NCBI RefSeq assembly: GCF_000772045.1
Contig: NZ_CP009754.1
Location: 2,046,001 to 2,110,000 of the forward strand
DNA from: Streptomyces sp. CCM_MD2014
GTDB lineage: Bacteria; Actinomycetota; Actinomycetes; Streptomycetales; Streptomycetaceae
Direction of reading: 5' to 3'
DNA: 64,000 nt
Both the position numbers and the translations under genes were made by a program. Numbering within the stretch: the first letter of the stretch is position 1; each line of letters opens with the position of its first letter. Of the stretch, positions 47,865 through 57,072 are shown piece after piece. Below the pieces are notes generated by a model that had not been told where the DNA came from, searched no databases, and saw only the letters and a program-made list of their open reading frames with translations.

Positions 47865-48465
47865 GCGCGTCGCCGACACGGCGCCCACGGCATCCGCACG
47901 CTCCACCGCGCCCGACGCGGTGAAGATCCTCATCGCGGGCGGTTTCGGCGTCGGCAAGACCACCATGGTCGGGTCGGTCAGCGAGATCGCCCCGCTGCGC
48001 ACCGAGGAACCGCTGACCACGGCGGGCCTGGGCGTCGACGACCTCGCCGGGATCGAGGAGAAGCGGGCCACGACCGTGGCGCTGGACTTCGGCCGGATCT
48101 CCATCGGCCGGGACCTGGTGCTGTACCTCTTCGGTACGCCCGGTCAGCAGCGGTTCTGGTTCATGTGGAACGACCTGGCGATCGGGGCGCTCGGTGCGGT
48201 GGTCCTGGTGGACGTGCGCAGGCCCGAGTCGAGTTTCGCCGCGATCGACTTCTTCGAGCGGCGGGGTATTCCGTTCGTCGTCGCGGTCAACGGCTTCCAC
48301 GGCCGGCACCCGTACCCGGCGGCGGAGATCCGCGAGGCCCTCGCGCTGCCGGAGCACGTGCAGGTGCTGCTGTGCGACGCGCGGGAGCGGGCCTCCAGCC
48401 GGGACGTCCTCATCGCCCTGATCGACCAGCTGATCGACGCCGCGACCGGGGCCGCGGCGTCGTGA
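47851..48465 (+). CDS. cvnD: Conservon small GTPase CvnD
   Basis: A 204-residue Ras/MglA-like GTPase. The P-loop is GGFGVGKTT (30-38), G3 reads LFGTPGQQRFWF where a classical DxxG is altered, and the base-recognition motif is VNGFHG instead of NKxD; both changes are usual in CvnD. It starts with TTG 47851, with GAGGGA five bases before, and overlaps cvnC by 14 bases. Together with CvnA-C it forms a membrane-linked switch that influences development and secondary metabolism in S. coelicolor. Confidence 0.9.
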   Translation: MAGSERVADTAPTASARSTAPDAVKILIAGGFGVGKTTMVGSVSEIAPLRTEEPLTTAGLGVDDLAGIEEKRATTVALDFGRISIGRDLVLYLFGTPGQQRFWFMWNDLAIGALGAVVLVDVRRPESSFAAIDFFERRGIPFVVAVNGFHGRHPYPAAEIREALALPEHVQVLLCDARERASSRDVLIALIDQLIDAATGAAAS

Positions 48466-48489
48466 CGGCGGCCCCGGCGACGGCTCCGG

Positions 48490-49452
48490 TCAGCCGAGAC
48501 CCGCGGACTCGAGCCACTCCTTGGCGACGTCCAGCGGGTCCTTCTTGTCCAGCTGGACCTGCGCGTCGAGGTCGAGGAGCGTCTTGGTGTCGAGCTTGGC
48601 GGAGACCGCGTTGAGCGTGGCCACGCCCTCCTTCGACAGGCCGTCCTTGTTGACCAGCGGGGTGACGTTCGCGTAGCCGAAGAGGTTCTCCGGGTCCTTC
48701 AGGACGACGAACTTCTCCTTGATGATGGTCGGGTCGGTGGTGAAGACGTCCGCCGCCTGCACGGTGTTCTTGGTCAGCGCCGACTGGGTCAGCGGCCCGC
48801 CCGCGTCGAGCGCCTTGAACGACTTGAACTTCAGCCCGTACACCGACTCCAGGCCCTTGAGCCCCTGCTGCCGGGTCTGGAACTCGGGCGAGCCGCCGAT
48901 CACCAGCTCCGGTGCGACGTCCTTGAGGTCGGCGAGGGTCGACTCGGCGGTGAGGCCGTGCTTCTTCGCCGTCTCGGCGTTGACGCTCACCGAGTCCTTG
49001 TTCTCGGCCGGCGACGGCTCCAGCAGCGTCAGCTTCTCGTCGAGCTTGGCCTTGACCGCCTCGTTCACCGCCGCGGCGGACTTCTGCTCGGCCTTCGGGT
49101 CGAGGTAGGCCAGCAGTGACCCGTTGTACTCCGGCAGCACCGTGACGGACCCGTTCTTCATCAGGCCGTACGTGGTCTCGCGGCTGCCTATGTTGTGCTT
49201 GTAGGTGACCTTGAGGCCTTTGGCCTTGAGGGCCTCCCCGTAGATGTCGGCGAGCAGGGTGCTCTCGGCGAAGTTGTTCGAGCCGACGACGACGGTGCCG
49301 GCCTCCGCCTTCTCGCCCGCCAGCGGATTGTCGGAGGTGTCGTCGGAGTCGGAGGAACAGCCCGCGAGCAGCGCCGCCGCGGCGGTGAGCGCGACGGCGG
49401 CCGCGCCGGTGTGCCTCGTCCTGGACCTGCTGCTCTTGGCGGTGAAAGTCAT
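48490..49452 (-). CDS. Glycine-betaine/choline-type binding lipoprotein (OpuBC/ProX family)
   Basis: A 320-residue lipoprotein with lipobox LLAGC and a Ser/Asp-rich linker. The mature protein has the osmoprotectant-binding fold: GTVVVGSNNFAESTLLADIYGEAL, GLMKNGSVTVLPEYNGSLLAYL, and VFTTDPTIIKEKFVVLKDPE. It is the last gene of a four-gene importer on the minus strand, 74 bases after the permease stop. Likely ligands are glycine betaine, choline or carnitine; the aromatic box residues cannot be assigned by eye. It converges with cvnD. Confidence 0.9.
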   Translation of the reverse strand: MTFTAKSSRSRTRHTGAAAVALTAAAALLAGCSSDSDDTSDNPLAGEKAEAGTVVVGSNNFAESTLLADIYGEALKAKGLKVTYKHNIGSRETTYGLMKNGSVTVLPEYNGSLLAYLDPKAEQKSAAAVNEAVKAKLDEKLTLLEPSPAENKDSVSVNAETAKKHGLTAESTLADLKDVAPELVIGGSPEFQTRQQGLKGLESVYGLKFKSFKALDAGGPLTQSALTKNTVQAADVFTTDPTIIKEKFVVLKDPENLFGYANVTPLVNKDGLSKEGVATLNAVSAKLDTKTLLDLDAQVQLDKKDPLDVAKEWLESAGLG

Positions 49453-49526
49453 CCGTCGATCCAAACGAGCCGCTTGCCGATCAGTCAAGACCGGCCCGGT
49501 CACGGTTTCTTCACCGGCGCGCGGGC

Positions 49527-50192
49527 TCAACGCCTGCGCACCCCCGGCGACACGACGAACCGTCCGGCCGCCCAGAACACCGCGAGGGTGACGAGCGCCA
49601 GCAGGGCGACCAGGGCGGCGCCGCCGACCACCTTCTCGTAGTCGCGCTGGTAGAGCCCGTCGATGATGTACCGGCCGAGCCCGCCGAGACTGACGTAGGC
49701 GGCGATGGTCGCCGTGGAGACGACCTGGATGGCGGCCGAGCGCAGTCCGCTGAGGACCAGCGGGAGGGCGACGGGCAGTTCGACCCGGAAGAGGATGCCG
49801 GTCTCGGTCATGCCCATGCCCCGCGCCGCGTCCACCGGAGCGGGGTCGAGGGAGCGGACGGCCTCGTACGTGGTCACCAGGATCGGCGGGACGGCGAGCA
49901 CCACCAGCGGGATCATCACGGGCAGCAGGCCGATGCCGACGACGACGGCGATCAGCACCAGCAGACCGAAGCTGGGCAGGGCTCGGGCGGCGGTGGCGAC
50001 GAAGGCGACGGCGTTGCCGCCACGCCCGGTGTGCCCGGTCAGCAGCCCGACGGGCAGCCCGATCGCGGCGGCGAGGCCGAGGGCCATCAGCGTGTACTGG
50101 ACGTGCTCCACGAGGCGGGTGGGGATGCCGTCGTAGCCGTGCCAGTGGGCACCGTCGCTGAAGAAGGCGTTGACGAAGTTCAGGACGTTCAC
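49527..50192 (-). CDS. Osmoprotectant ABC transporter permease
   Basis: A 221-residue permease with about five helices, of the OpuBB/ProW type. The EAA loop region is RGMGMTETGILFRVELPVALPLVLSGLR in outline. GTG 50192 overlaps the stop of the upstream permease as GTGA. It pairs with the other permease to form the channel. Opu systems with two permease genes are common in Gram-positive bacteria. Confidence 0.92.
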   Translation of the reverse strand: MNVLNFVNAFFSDGAHWHGYDGIPTRLVEHVQYTLMALGLAAAIGLPVGLLTGHTGRGGNAVAFVATAARALPSFGLLVLIAVVVGIGLLPVMIPLVVLAVPPILVTTYEAVRSLDPAPVDAARGMGMTETGILFRVELPVALPLVLSGLRSAAIQVVSTATIAAYVSLGGLGRYIIDGLYQRDYEKVVGGAALVALLALVTLAVFWAAGRFVVSPGVRRR

Positions 50193-50890
50193 TTGGCGGC
50201 CGCCTCCTGGGGCTCGGGCCGCGCGGCGGCCTCCTTGGGGCGTTGCCGCCTGCCCCGCGGCATCCACGGGGTCAGCAGGTTGCGGACCAGGACGAGGACC
50301 GCGTCGCACAGGATGGCCAGTACGGCGGTGGTGAGGACGGAGTTGACCGCCAGTTCCGGCCGTCCGTACTTCTGGGCGTCCGCGAGCAGGTTGCCGAGGG
50401 CGCCCTGGTTGCCGATGAGGGCGCCGACGCTGACCAGGGAGATGCTGGAGGCGACGGCGACCCGCAGTCCGGCCAGGATGGCGGGCACCGCGATCGGCAA
50501 CTGCACCTGGAGATAGCGCCGTACCGGTCCGAAGCCCATGGCCGTGGACGCGGCCAGCGTCTCCTCGGGCACCGACCTGACGCCGTCGACGATCGCCGGG
50601 ACGAGCACCACCAGGCTGTACACGGCCAGCGGGATCATCACCGTCAGTTCGGTCTGGCCGGTGTAGTCGATGAGGACCACGAAGACGGCCAGCGACGGGA
50701 TGGCGTAGAAGACGGTCGTCACGCCGAGCACGGGCGGGTACAGCCAGCGGAAGCGCACGCACAGCTGGGCGAGCGGCAGCGCGGCGAGCAGTCCGGCCAG
50801 CACCGGCAGCAGCGCCTCGCGCAGGTGCAGGCCGATCAGACCGAAGTACGTGTTATCGAGGTCGCTCGGGATGTCGAAGAAGCCGTTCAC
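50189..50890 (-). CDS. Osmoprotectant ABC transporter permease
   Basis: A 233-residue permease of the same family, starting VNGFFDIPSDLDNTYFGLIGLHLREAL, with five or six helices and the EAA loop STAMGFGPVRRYLQVQLPIAVPAILAGLR in outline. The C-terminal tail is basic and Ala/Pro-rich. GTG 50890 overlaps the ATPase stop by four bases, and its own stop overlaps the next start by four. It is the second of four coupled genes. Confidence 0.92.
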   Translation of the reverse strand: MNGFFDIPSDLDNTYFGLIGLHLREALLPVLAGLLAALPLAQLCVRFRWLYPPVLGVTTVFYAIPSLAVFVVLIDYTGQTELTVMIPLAVYSLVVLVPAIVDGVRSVPEETLAASTAMGFGPVRRYLQVQLPIAVPAILAGLRVAVASSISLVSVGALIGNQGALGNLLADAQKYGRPELAVNSVLTTAVLAILCDAVLVLVRNLLTPWMPRGRRQRPKEAAARPEPQEAAAK

Positions 50891-52044
50891 GGGGCGACCT
50901 TCGTGACGTCCGCGGGCTCCTCGGCCGTCCGCTCGTCGCCGGGGCTCCCCGCACCGTGGGCGCTGCGGATCGCCTCGCCGATGGTCTGCTGGGAGACGAC
51001 ACCGATGACCCGCCCGTCGGCGTCCACGGCGACGGCCCAGCCGGTCGGCGAGAGCACCGCGCAGTCCAGGGCGGCCCGCAGCGAGTCGGTGCCGGGCACG
51101 AACGGCCGCCCGCAGGACAGCAGTGGCCCGGCCGCGAGGTCCCCGGCGCTCAGGCCGCGCGGCTCGGCCCAGCCCAGCGGCCGCCCGTCCGCGTCGGTCA
51201 CCAGCAGGTGCGGGGCGCCGTCGGCGGCGGCGAGCCGCTCGGCGCCGGCGTCGGCGCGTACGACCGGGCCGCGGGTCAGCTCCAGGCCGGCCGAGGAGAA
51301 GAAGGAGAGCCGCCGGATGCCGCGGTCGGCGCCGAGGAAGTCCTCGACGAACGCGTCCGCGGGGTCGGACAGCAGCTCGGCGGGCGGTGCGAACTGGGCG
51401 AGCCGGCCGCCGGTGCGCATCACCGCGACCATGGTGCCCAGTTTGATCGCCTCGTCGATGTCGTGGGTGACGAAGACGATGGTCTTGCCCAGTTCGTCCT
51501 GGATGCGCAGGAGTTCGTCCTGAAGTCCCTTGCGGACCACGGGGTCGACGGCGGAGAAGGGCTCGTCCATGAGCAGCACCGGCGGATCGGCGGCGAGCGC
51601 CCGCGCCACCCCGACGCGCTGCTGCTGGCCGCCGGAGAGCTGGTACGGGTACCTCTTGGCGAGGGAGGCGTCCAGCCCCACCCGTTCCATCAGTTCCGCC
51701 GCCCGCTCGCGGGACTTCTGCTTGCCCCGGCCGAGCATGCGGGGCACGGTGGCGATGTTGTCGAGGATCGTCCGGTGCTGGAAGAGCCCGGCGTTCTGGA
51801 TGACGTACCCCATCGACCGGCGCAGCGTGGTCACGGGCTGCCGCTGGAGGTCCTCGCCGTCGAGCAGGATCGTCCCCTCGCTCGGCTCGACCATTCTGTT
51901 GATCATCCGCAGGGTCGTGGTCTTGCCGCAGCCCGAGGGGCCGACGAGGACCGTGATCGAGCGGTCGGGTATCTCCAGCGACAGCCGGTCCACCGCCACG
52001 GTGCCGTCCGGGTACCGCTTGGTGACTGAGTCCATCCGTATCAA
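50887..52044 (-). CDS. Osmoprotectant ABC transporter ATP-binding protein with CBS pair
   Basis: A 385-residue ATPase of the OpuBA/ProV class. Walker A is GPSGCGKTT (35-43), signature LSGGQQQ, Walker B VLLMDEP, switch His in FVTHD. After residue 260 come two CBS repeats (LLVTDADGRPLGW, AVAVDADGRVIGVVS), which in OpuA-type importers sense ionic strength. TTG 52044 is taken as start because GAAGGG lies 12 bases upstream and MIRMDSVTKRY is the usual family beginning; an ATG follows three codons on. It leads the operon. Confidence 0.92.
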   Translation of the reverse strand: MIRMDSVTKRYPDGTVAVDRLSLEIPDRSITVLVGPSGCGKTTTLRMINRMVEPSEGTILLDGEDLQRQPVTTLRRSMGYVIQNAGLFQHRTILDNIATVPRMLGRGKQKSRERAAELMERVGLDASLAKRYPYQLSGGQQQRVGVARALAADPPVLLMDEPFSAVDPVVRKGLQDELLRIQDELGKTIVFVTHDIDEAIKLGTMVAVMRTGGRLAQFAPPAELLSDPADAFVEDFLGADRGIRRLSFFSSAGLELTRGPVVRADAGAERLAAADGAPHLLVTDADGRPLGWAEPRGLSAGDLAAGPLLSCGRPFVPGTDSLRAALDCAVLSPTGWAVAVDADGRVIGVVSQQTIGEAIRSAHGAGSPGDERTAEEPADVTKVAP

Positions 52045-52294
52045 AACGCCGAATACCCTTCGGGACTGGCAGAAGCTGCCCGCTCCGGCCGCGGTCGGTG
52101 GGGCCGTCGCCGGTCGAGTGTAGACGGCTGCTGTGCGGGGCCCCCGTTGCTCCGGGGCGACTCCTTCCCGCTGCTCGGGGGTTCACACCGGAAACCTTTC
52201 CCGACCTGTCGGTCACCTGTCGGTCTGCTGTCGATCGGGCAACGACGGCCTCCGTTCCCTGGGGTGCGGACGGCCGGTGGCGCAGTATGGGCGG

Positions 52295-52993
52295 GTGGAG
52301 AAAGTACGCCTGCTCGTGGTGGACGACGACCCGCCCATCGCCGACCTCGTGGCCACCGTCGCCCGCTACGAGGGCTGGGAGGCGGTCACGGCCAACTCCG
52401 GTGAACAGGCGCTGCGTCTGGCCGCCGCGTTCCGCCCGGACATCGTGGTGCTCGACCTGATGCTGCCCGACGTCGACGGCTTCGGGGTCCTGGACCGGCT
52501 GCGCGGGGCGGGCACGATGGTGCCGGTGGTGTTCCTCACGGCGCGCGACCGGGTGGCCGACCGGGTGGCGGGGCTGACCAGGGGCGGGGACGACTACCTG
52601 GTCAAGCCGTTCGCGGTGGAGGAGTTGATGGCCCGGCTGCGCACCGTGCTGCGGCGCAGCACCGGGCCGGGTTTCCAGCGGTCGGTGCTGAGGGTGGCGG
52701 ACCTGGTGATGGACGAGGACGCCCGCGAGGTGCGCCGCGGCGAACGGCGGCTGTCGCTGACGCCGACCGAGTACGAGGTGCTGCGCTACCTGATGCGCAA
52801 GTCGCCGGCCGTGCTGACCAAGGCCCAGATCCTCGACCACGTGTGGGAGTACGGCTTCGGCGGCCGGTCCAACGTCGTGGAGCTGGTCGTCAGCCGGCTG
52901 CGCCGCAAGCTGGAGGCCGCGGACGGCACGGGCGGGCCGCTGATCGAGACGGTGCGGGGTTTCGGCTACGTGATCCGGCAGGCGGCCGGGTGA
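52295..52993 (+). CDS. OmpR-family response regulator
   Basis: A 232-residue regulator. The receiver domain (about 1-120) has the acidic trio at 10-12, the phospho-acceptor Asp54 in VVLDLMLPD, and the Lys of LVKPF. The C-terminal winged helix (about 135-230) is OmpR/PhoB-like (SLTPTEYEVLRYLMRKSPAVLTKAQILDHVW in outline). GTG 52295 has no ribosome site; CAGTATGG nearby could be a -10, so the gene may be leaderless. The kinase gene overlaps its stop by four bases. Target genes are unknown; the divergent osmoprotectant importer is an obvious candidate. Confidence 0.9.
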   Translation: MEKVRLLVVDDDPPIADLVATVARYEGWEAVTANSGEQALRLAAAFRPDIVVLDLMLPDVDGFGVLDRLRGAGTMVPVVFLTARDRVADRVAGLTRGGDDYLVKPFAVEELMARLRTVLRRSTGPGFQRSVLRVADLVMDEDAREVRRGERRLSLTPTEYEVLRYLMRKSPAVLTKAQILDHVWEYGFGGRSNVVELVVSRLRRKLEAADGTGGPLIETVRGFGYVIRQAAG

Positions 52994-54444
52994 TACGCCG
53001 GTGGTGGCGTGCCTACCGCGGGCTGCGGCTCGGCACCCGGCTGGCGCTGGGGCTCGGGGCGCTGTCGCTGGTGGTGTTCGCCGTGGTCGGCACGGTGCTC
53101 ACCGCGTACATGCGGGAGTACCTGGAGCGTCAGCTCGCCGACCAGATGAAGCTGGTGCAGGTGGTGCAGTCCAAGGACGCGGCGGCGCACGGCACGGTCG
53201 AGCGCAAGCCGTACTACGGCTGGTACACCGCCGTCTACGACGTGTCCGACGGCTCGGCGGACCTGCGCACGCCCGCCGAGGTGCCGGCGGACAGCAGGGC
53301 GCTGACCGCCCTGGCGCGGACCATGGCCCGCTCGGACGAGGACCTCACCCGCACGGTGCGCATCGGCGGGCACGGCCCCTATCTGCTGCGGGCCTGCGAG
53401 GTCGAGCCGGGGGTGGTGCTGGTGAGCGCGGCGCCCCTGGGCGACGTGGAGGACACCGTGGAGCAGCTGATCACGGTGCAGGTCGTCGTCTTCGGGCTGG
53501 CGCTGGCGGCCCTGGTGGTGTTCGGGCGGCGGATGCTGCGACGCGGTCTGAAACCGCTGAGCGACATGGCGAGCACGGCCCACGGCATCGCCTCCCACGA
53601 CCTGACCGAGTCGGCGGCACGGCTGCCGCTGCGGGCCGACGGGCGGGACGGCGGCAAGGAGGTGGCGGAGCTGCGGACCGCGTTCAACACGATGCTGGAG
53701 CACATCGACGCGTCACTGGCGGTCCGTGCGCAGGCCGAGCAGCGGCTGCGCCGGTTCGTCGCGGACGCCTCCCACGAGCTGCGCACCCCGCTGATGTCCG
53801 TGCGCGGTTACGCCGATCTCTTCCAGTACGCGGCGGCCAACGCCCCCGGGGAGCGCGAGCGGCACCTGGCCCGGCTGCGTGCCGAGGCGGCCCGGATGGG
53901 GGTGCTCCTGGACGACCTGCTGCTGCTCGCCCGGCTGGACGCGGCCGAGGTGGAGGCGCCGCTGCGGTGGGAGGAGGCGGACCTGACGGAGCTGGTGCGA
54001 CAGGCGGCCGAGGCCTTCCGTGCCGCCCGCTGCGACCATCCGCTGACGGTGACGGTGACGTCCGGGACGGGGCCCGTGCGGCTGCGCATGGACCCGCAGC
54101 GGATCCGGCAGGTGCTGGACAACCTGCTCACCAACGCGGCCGTGCACACCCCGCCCGGCACCAAGGTCTCGGTCGCGGTCTCCGCCGCGTCCGGGGCGGC
54201 CCGGGTGTCGGTCGCCGACGCGGGGCCCGGCGTCCCGGCGGCCGACCGGGACCGGATCTTCGACCGCTTCTACCGCGTCGACAAGGCCCGCAGCCGCGAC
54301 CGGGGCGGCAGCGGGCTCGGGCTCGCCGTCGCCGCGTCGCTGGCGCGGGCGCACGGCGGGACGATCGAGCTGGGCGGCGAGCCGGGCACGACGGTGTTCA
54401 CGCTCACGCTGCCGACGGGGCCCGCGAAGGCCGCGGACCGGTGA
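52990..54444 (+). CDS. Two-component sensor histidine kinase
   Basis: A 484-residue kinase with two membrane helices (about 20-42 and 160-180) bracketing an external domain of about 115 residues. A HAMP segment follows, then the DHp box VADASHELRTPLMSVRGY with the phospho-acceptor His, and the ATPase domain with N-box NLLTNAAVHTPPG, G1 VADAGPGVP and G2 GGSGLGLAV. GTG 52990 overlaps the regulator stop (GTGA), so the pair is made together. The external domain is not of a type I recognise; the signal is unknown. A short Pro/Gly-rich intergenic stretch follows. Confidence 0.93.
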   Translation: MIRRWWRAYRGLRLGTRLALGLGALSLVVFAVVGTVLTAYMREYLERQLADQMKLVQVVQSKDAAAHGTVERKPYYGWYTAVYDVSDGSADLRTPAEVPADSRALTALARTMARSDEDLTRTVRIGGHGPYLLRACEVEPGVVLVSAAPLGDVEDTVEQLITVQVVVFGLALAALVVFGRRMLRRGLKPLSDMASTAHGIASHDLTESAARLPLRADGRDGGKEVAELRTAFNTMLEHIDASLAVRAQAEQRLRRFVADASHELRTPLMSVRGYADLFQYAAANAPGERERHLARLRAEAARMGVLLDDLLLLARLDAAEVEAPLRWEEADLTELVRQAAEAFRAARCDHPLTVTVTSGTGPVRLRMDPQRIRQVLDNLLTNAAVHTPPGTKVSVAVSAASGAARVSVADAGPGVPAADRDRIFDRFYRVDKARSRDRGGSGLGLAVAASLARAHGGTIELGGEPGTTVFTLTLPTGPAKAADR

Positions 54445-54591
54445 GGTTCCTCGGCCGTGCCGCCGCCGGGCCCGCACGCGGAACGCGCGGGTTCGGCGGG
54501 GACCCGCCTTCCGTCGTCACCCCCGGCGGGGCTCGGGGGCGCCGGCGTCACCCCGCCCGGGCGGGGAACCTGGTCGGTAAGGTCTCACCTC

Positions 54592-55134
54592 ATGAATTCC
54601 CCGCATGTGGTGTTCTACCGGAACATGAACCTCGGCCACGCCGGCAGCCCGGACCGGGCGACGCTCGAGGGCGCGCTGTCCGCCGCGGGGGCCCGCGGGG
54701 TGAGGTCGTTCCAGACGAACGGCACGGTGCTGTTCGACGCGGACGACCCGCTGGGCGTCGTGGCCGAGGCCGCCGAGACCCTGGAATCGGCGTGCGGCTA
54801 CACCGAGCCCGCCCTGGTCCGCGGCCTCGGCCTGCTGATCGACGTGCTCGACGGCGGCCCGTTCGACGGCCACGAGGACAGCCGCACGTACCGCAAGACC
54901 TTCACGTTCTTCGACGGCGGCCGGCCCGTCGGGCTGAAGCTGCCGTGGACGAACGCCAGGGACGACGTCGACATCGTCGAACTGCGCGAGGGCCTGGCGC
55001 TGAGCCTCGTCCGCAAGGAGAAGTCGAACGCGGGCAGCCCGACCGCGGAGATCGAGCGCCTGTTCGGCGTGCCGGCCACCACCCGCACGCTGGGCACCGT
55101 CGAGCGGCTGGTGAAGGCCGCGGGCCGGGGCTAG
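54592..55134 (+). CDS. DUF1697-like protein
   Basis: A 180-residue protein similar in outline to DUF1697: VVFYRNMNLGHAGSPDRATLEGAL corresponds to the ALLRGVNVGG start of the family, and SFQTNGTVLFDADDP to its LQSGNVVF strand. The match is weaker than for the protein at 14007-14555. The last segment, IERLFGVPATTRTLGTVERLVKA, is the usual end. Its function is unknown. It converges with msrB, with a terminator between. Confidence 0.75.
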   Translation: MNSPHVVFYRNMNLGHAGSPDRATLEGALSAAGARGVRSFQTNGTVLFDADDPLGVVAEAAETLESACGYTEPALVRGLGLLIDVLDGGPFDGHEDSRTYRKTFTFFDGGRPVGLKLPWTNARDDVDIVELREGLALSLVRKEKSNAGSPTAEIERLFGVPATTRTLGTVERLVKAAGRG

Positions 55135-55153
55135 GTCATGGTCCACCCGACGC

Positions 55154-55179
55154 GTCCGGGCCCTGCCACGGGCCCGGAC
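55154..55179. terminator. Bidirectional terminator between DUF1697-like gene and msrB
   Basis: GTCCGGGCCC and its exact complement enclose a six-base loop, in the 53-base gap between two convergent genes. Confidence 0.75.
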
Positions 55180-55187
55180 CGCCCGGC

Positions 55188-55595
55188 TCAGCCCTCGGCC
55201 GGGGCCAGCCGCAGGGAGATCGAGTTGATGCAGTACCGCTGGTCGGTCGGGGTCGGGTAGCCCTCGCCCTTGAAGACGTGCCCGAGGTGCGACCCGCACC
55301 GGGCACAGCGCACCTCCGTGCGGACCATCCCGTGGGAGCGGTCCTCGACCAGCTCGACCGCGTCGGTGTCCTTCGGGTCGTAGAAGGACGGCCAGCCGCA
55401 GTGCGACTCGAACTTGGTCGTGGAGGTGAACAGCTCGGCACCGCAGGCGCGGCAGGAGTAGACGCCCTCGGTCTTGGTGTCGGTGTACTCACCGGTGAAG
55501 GCCGGCTCCGTGGCGGCCTCGCGCAGCACGGCGTACTCGGCCGGGGCCAGCTCCGCCCGCCACTGCTCGTCCGGCTTCTCGACGTCGTACGACAT
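55188..55595 (-). CDS. msrB: Peptide methionine-(R)-S-oxide reductase
   Basis: A 135-residue MsrB, which repairs methionine-R-sulfoxide in proteins using thioredoxin. Four zinc-ligand cysteines form two CxxC pairs (Cys48/Cys51 and Cys97/Cys100). The catalytic Cys122 is in RYCIN, and Cys66 in HCGWPS is the probable resolving Cys. Length is typical of a stand-alone, cytosolic MsrB. It lies 14 bases downstream of the murC stop and is likely cotranscribed with it. Confidence 0.97.
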   Translation of the reverse strand: MSYDVEKPDEQWRAELAPAEYAVLREAATEPAFTGEYTDTKTEGVYSCRACGAELFTSTTKFESHCGWPSFYDPKDTDAVELVEDRSHGMVRTEVRCARCGSHLGHVFKGEGYPTPTDQRYCINSISLRLAPAEG

Positions 55596-55609
55596 GAGTC
55601 CTCAGCCCC

Positions 55610-56998
55610 TTACTTCGACAGCTCGTCCAAAATGCGCGGTCCGAGGTCGGTGACGTCGCCCGCGCCCATGGTGAGAACGAGATCACCGGCCTTCGCCATT
55701 CCCGCGACCAGCGCGGGCGCCGCGTCCTTGTCGTGGACCGAGGTGACGTCCGCGCCCGCGGCCCGGGCCGCCTCGATGATCAGTTCGCTGGTGACGCCCG
55801 GGATCGGGTCCTCGCGGGCCGGGTAGATGTCGAGCACGACCGAGGCGTCGGCGAGGGCCAGCGCCTGGCCCATCTCCTTGCCCAGCTCCTGGGTGCGGGA
55901 GAAGAGGTGCGGCTGGAAGAGGACCAGGATGCGGGCGTCGCCGACCGCGGCGCGCATGGCCTCCAGGTCGGCGGTCATCTCCGTGGGGTGGTGCGCGTAG
56001 GAGTCGACGACCTGGACTCCGGCCGCCTCGCCCTTGAGCTGGAGGCGCCGCTTGACGCCCGTGTAGGCGGCCAGCGCGGGGGCCAGCTCGGCGGCGGGGA
56101 CGCCGAGGGCGGCGCCCGCGGCGAGGGCGGCGACGGCGTTGTGGGCGTAGTGGCGGCCGGGGACGGAGACGGCGAAGGTCAGTTCGGCCCCGTCGAGGAC
56201 GACGGTGACCTCGCTCTTCAGGCCCTGCGGGACGACCGACAGGATGCGCACGTCGGCGTCCTCGGACTCCCCGTACGTCACGGTGCGCACCTTGCCGGCC
56301 AGCCGGCGGGTCAGCTCCCGGGCGCCCTCGTGGTCGGCGGCGATCACCAGGGTGCCGCCGGGGACGATCCGGTCGGCGAAGGTCTCGAAGGACGCGTAGA
56401 TCTCGTCCATCGAGGCGTAGTTGGCGTGGTGGTCCAGCTCGACGTTGAGGACGATGGAGACCTCGGGGGCGTACTTGTGGAAGCTGCGGTCGCTTTCGTC
56501 CGCCTCGGCGACGAAGATCTCGCCGTCGCCGTGCAGGGCGTTGGAGCCGGGGGCGTCCAGGTCGCCGCCGATCGCGTACGAGGGGCTCAGGCCCAGCTCG
56601 GACAGGGAGACCGCCAGCATCGAGGTGGTGGTGGTCTTGCCGTGGGTGCCGGCCACGGCGATCGGGCGCAGCCCGTTCATGAGGGCGGCGAGGGCGTCGG
56701 AGCGGTGCACGACCGGGATGCCCAGCTCGGCGGCGCGGGCCAGCTCGGGGTTGTCCTCGCGGATGGCCGAGGAGACGACCACGCAGCTCGCGTCGTCGGC
56801 GAGGTGCTCCGCCGCGTGTCCGATGTGCACGGTGGCGCCCAGCGCGCGCAGCGCCTCGGCGGTCGCGGACTCCTTGGCGTCGCTGCCCGCCACGGCGGCG
56901 CCGCGCTGGGCGAGGATCTTGGCGATGCCCGACATTCCGGCGCCGCCGATGCCGATGAAGTGCGGTCGGTCCATGGCGGTAGGAAGGCCGGGTGCCAT
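55610..56998 (-). CDS. murC: UDP-N-acetylmuramate-L-alanine ligase
   Basis: A 462-residue Mur ligase that adds L-Ala to UDP-MurNAc in the cytosol, the first peptide step of peptidoglycan synthesis. The N-terminal Rossmann motif HFIGIGGAGMSGIA, the ATP loop GTHGKTTTT (117-125), EADESDRSF, and LNVELDHHANY are diagnostic. ATG 56998 has GGGAGAA six bases before it. Unlike most bacteria it is not in the dcw cluster but beside msrB, which is usual for Streptomyces. A hairpin separates it from the upstream gene. Confidence 0.97.
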   Translation of the reverse strand: MAPGLPTAMDRPHFIGIGGAGMSGIAKILAQRGAAVAGSDAKESATAEALRALGATVHIGHAAEHLADDASCVVVSSAIREDNPELARAAELGIPVVHRSDALAALMNGLRPIAVAGTHGKTTTTSMLAVSLSELGLSPSYAIGGDLDAPGSNALHGDGEIFVAEADESDRSFHKYAPEVSIVLNVELDHHANYASMDEIYASFETFADRIVPGGTLVIAADHEGARELTRRLAGKVRTVTYGESEDADVRILSVVPQGLKSEVTVVLDGAELTFAVSVPGRHYAHNAVAALAAGAALGVPAAELAPALAAYTGVKRRLQLKGEAAGVQVVDSYAHHPTEMTADLEAMRAAVGDARILVLFQPHLFSRTQELGKEMGQALALADASVVLDIYPAREDPIPGVTSELIIEAARAAGADVTSVHDKDAAPALVAGMAKAGDLVLTMGAGDVTDLGPRILDELSK

Positions 56999-57041
56999 GC
57001 GCTGTTCTCCCAGGGTGATCCGTGCGTGATCCGTTGACGGG

Positions 57042-57064
57042 CGCGCCCCCTCGGCGGGGGCGCG
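57042..57064. terminator. Hairpin between the stress-protein-like gene and murC
   Basis: CGCGCCCCC and its complement enclose a five-base loop (TCGGC), just after the stop of the gene at 57073-57546 and 44 bases before the murC start. It may limit read-through into murC. Confidence 0.6.
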
Positions 57065-57072
57065 GCACCAGC

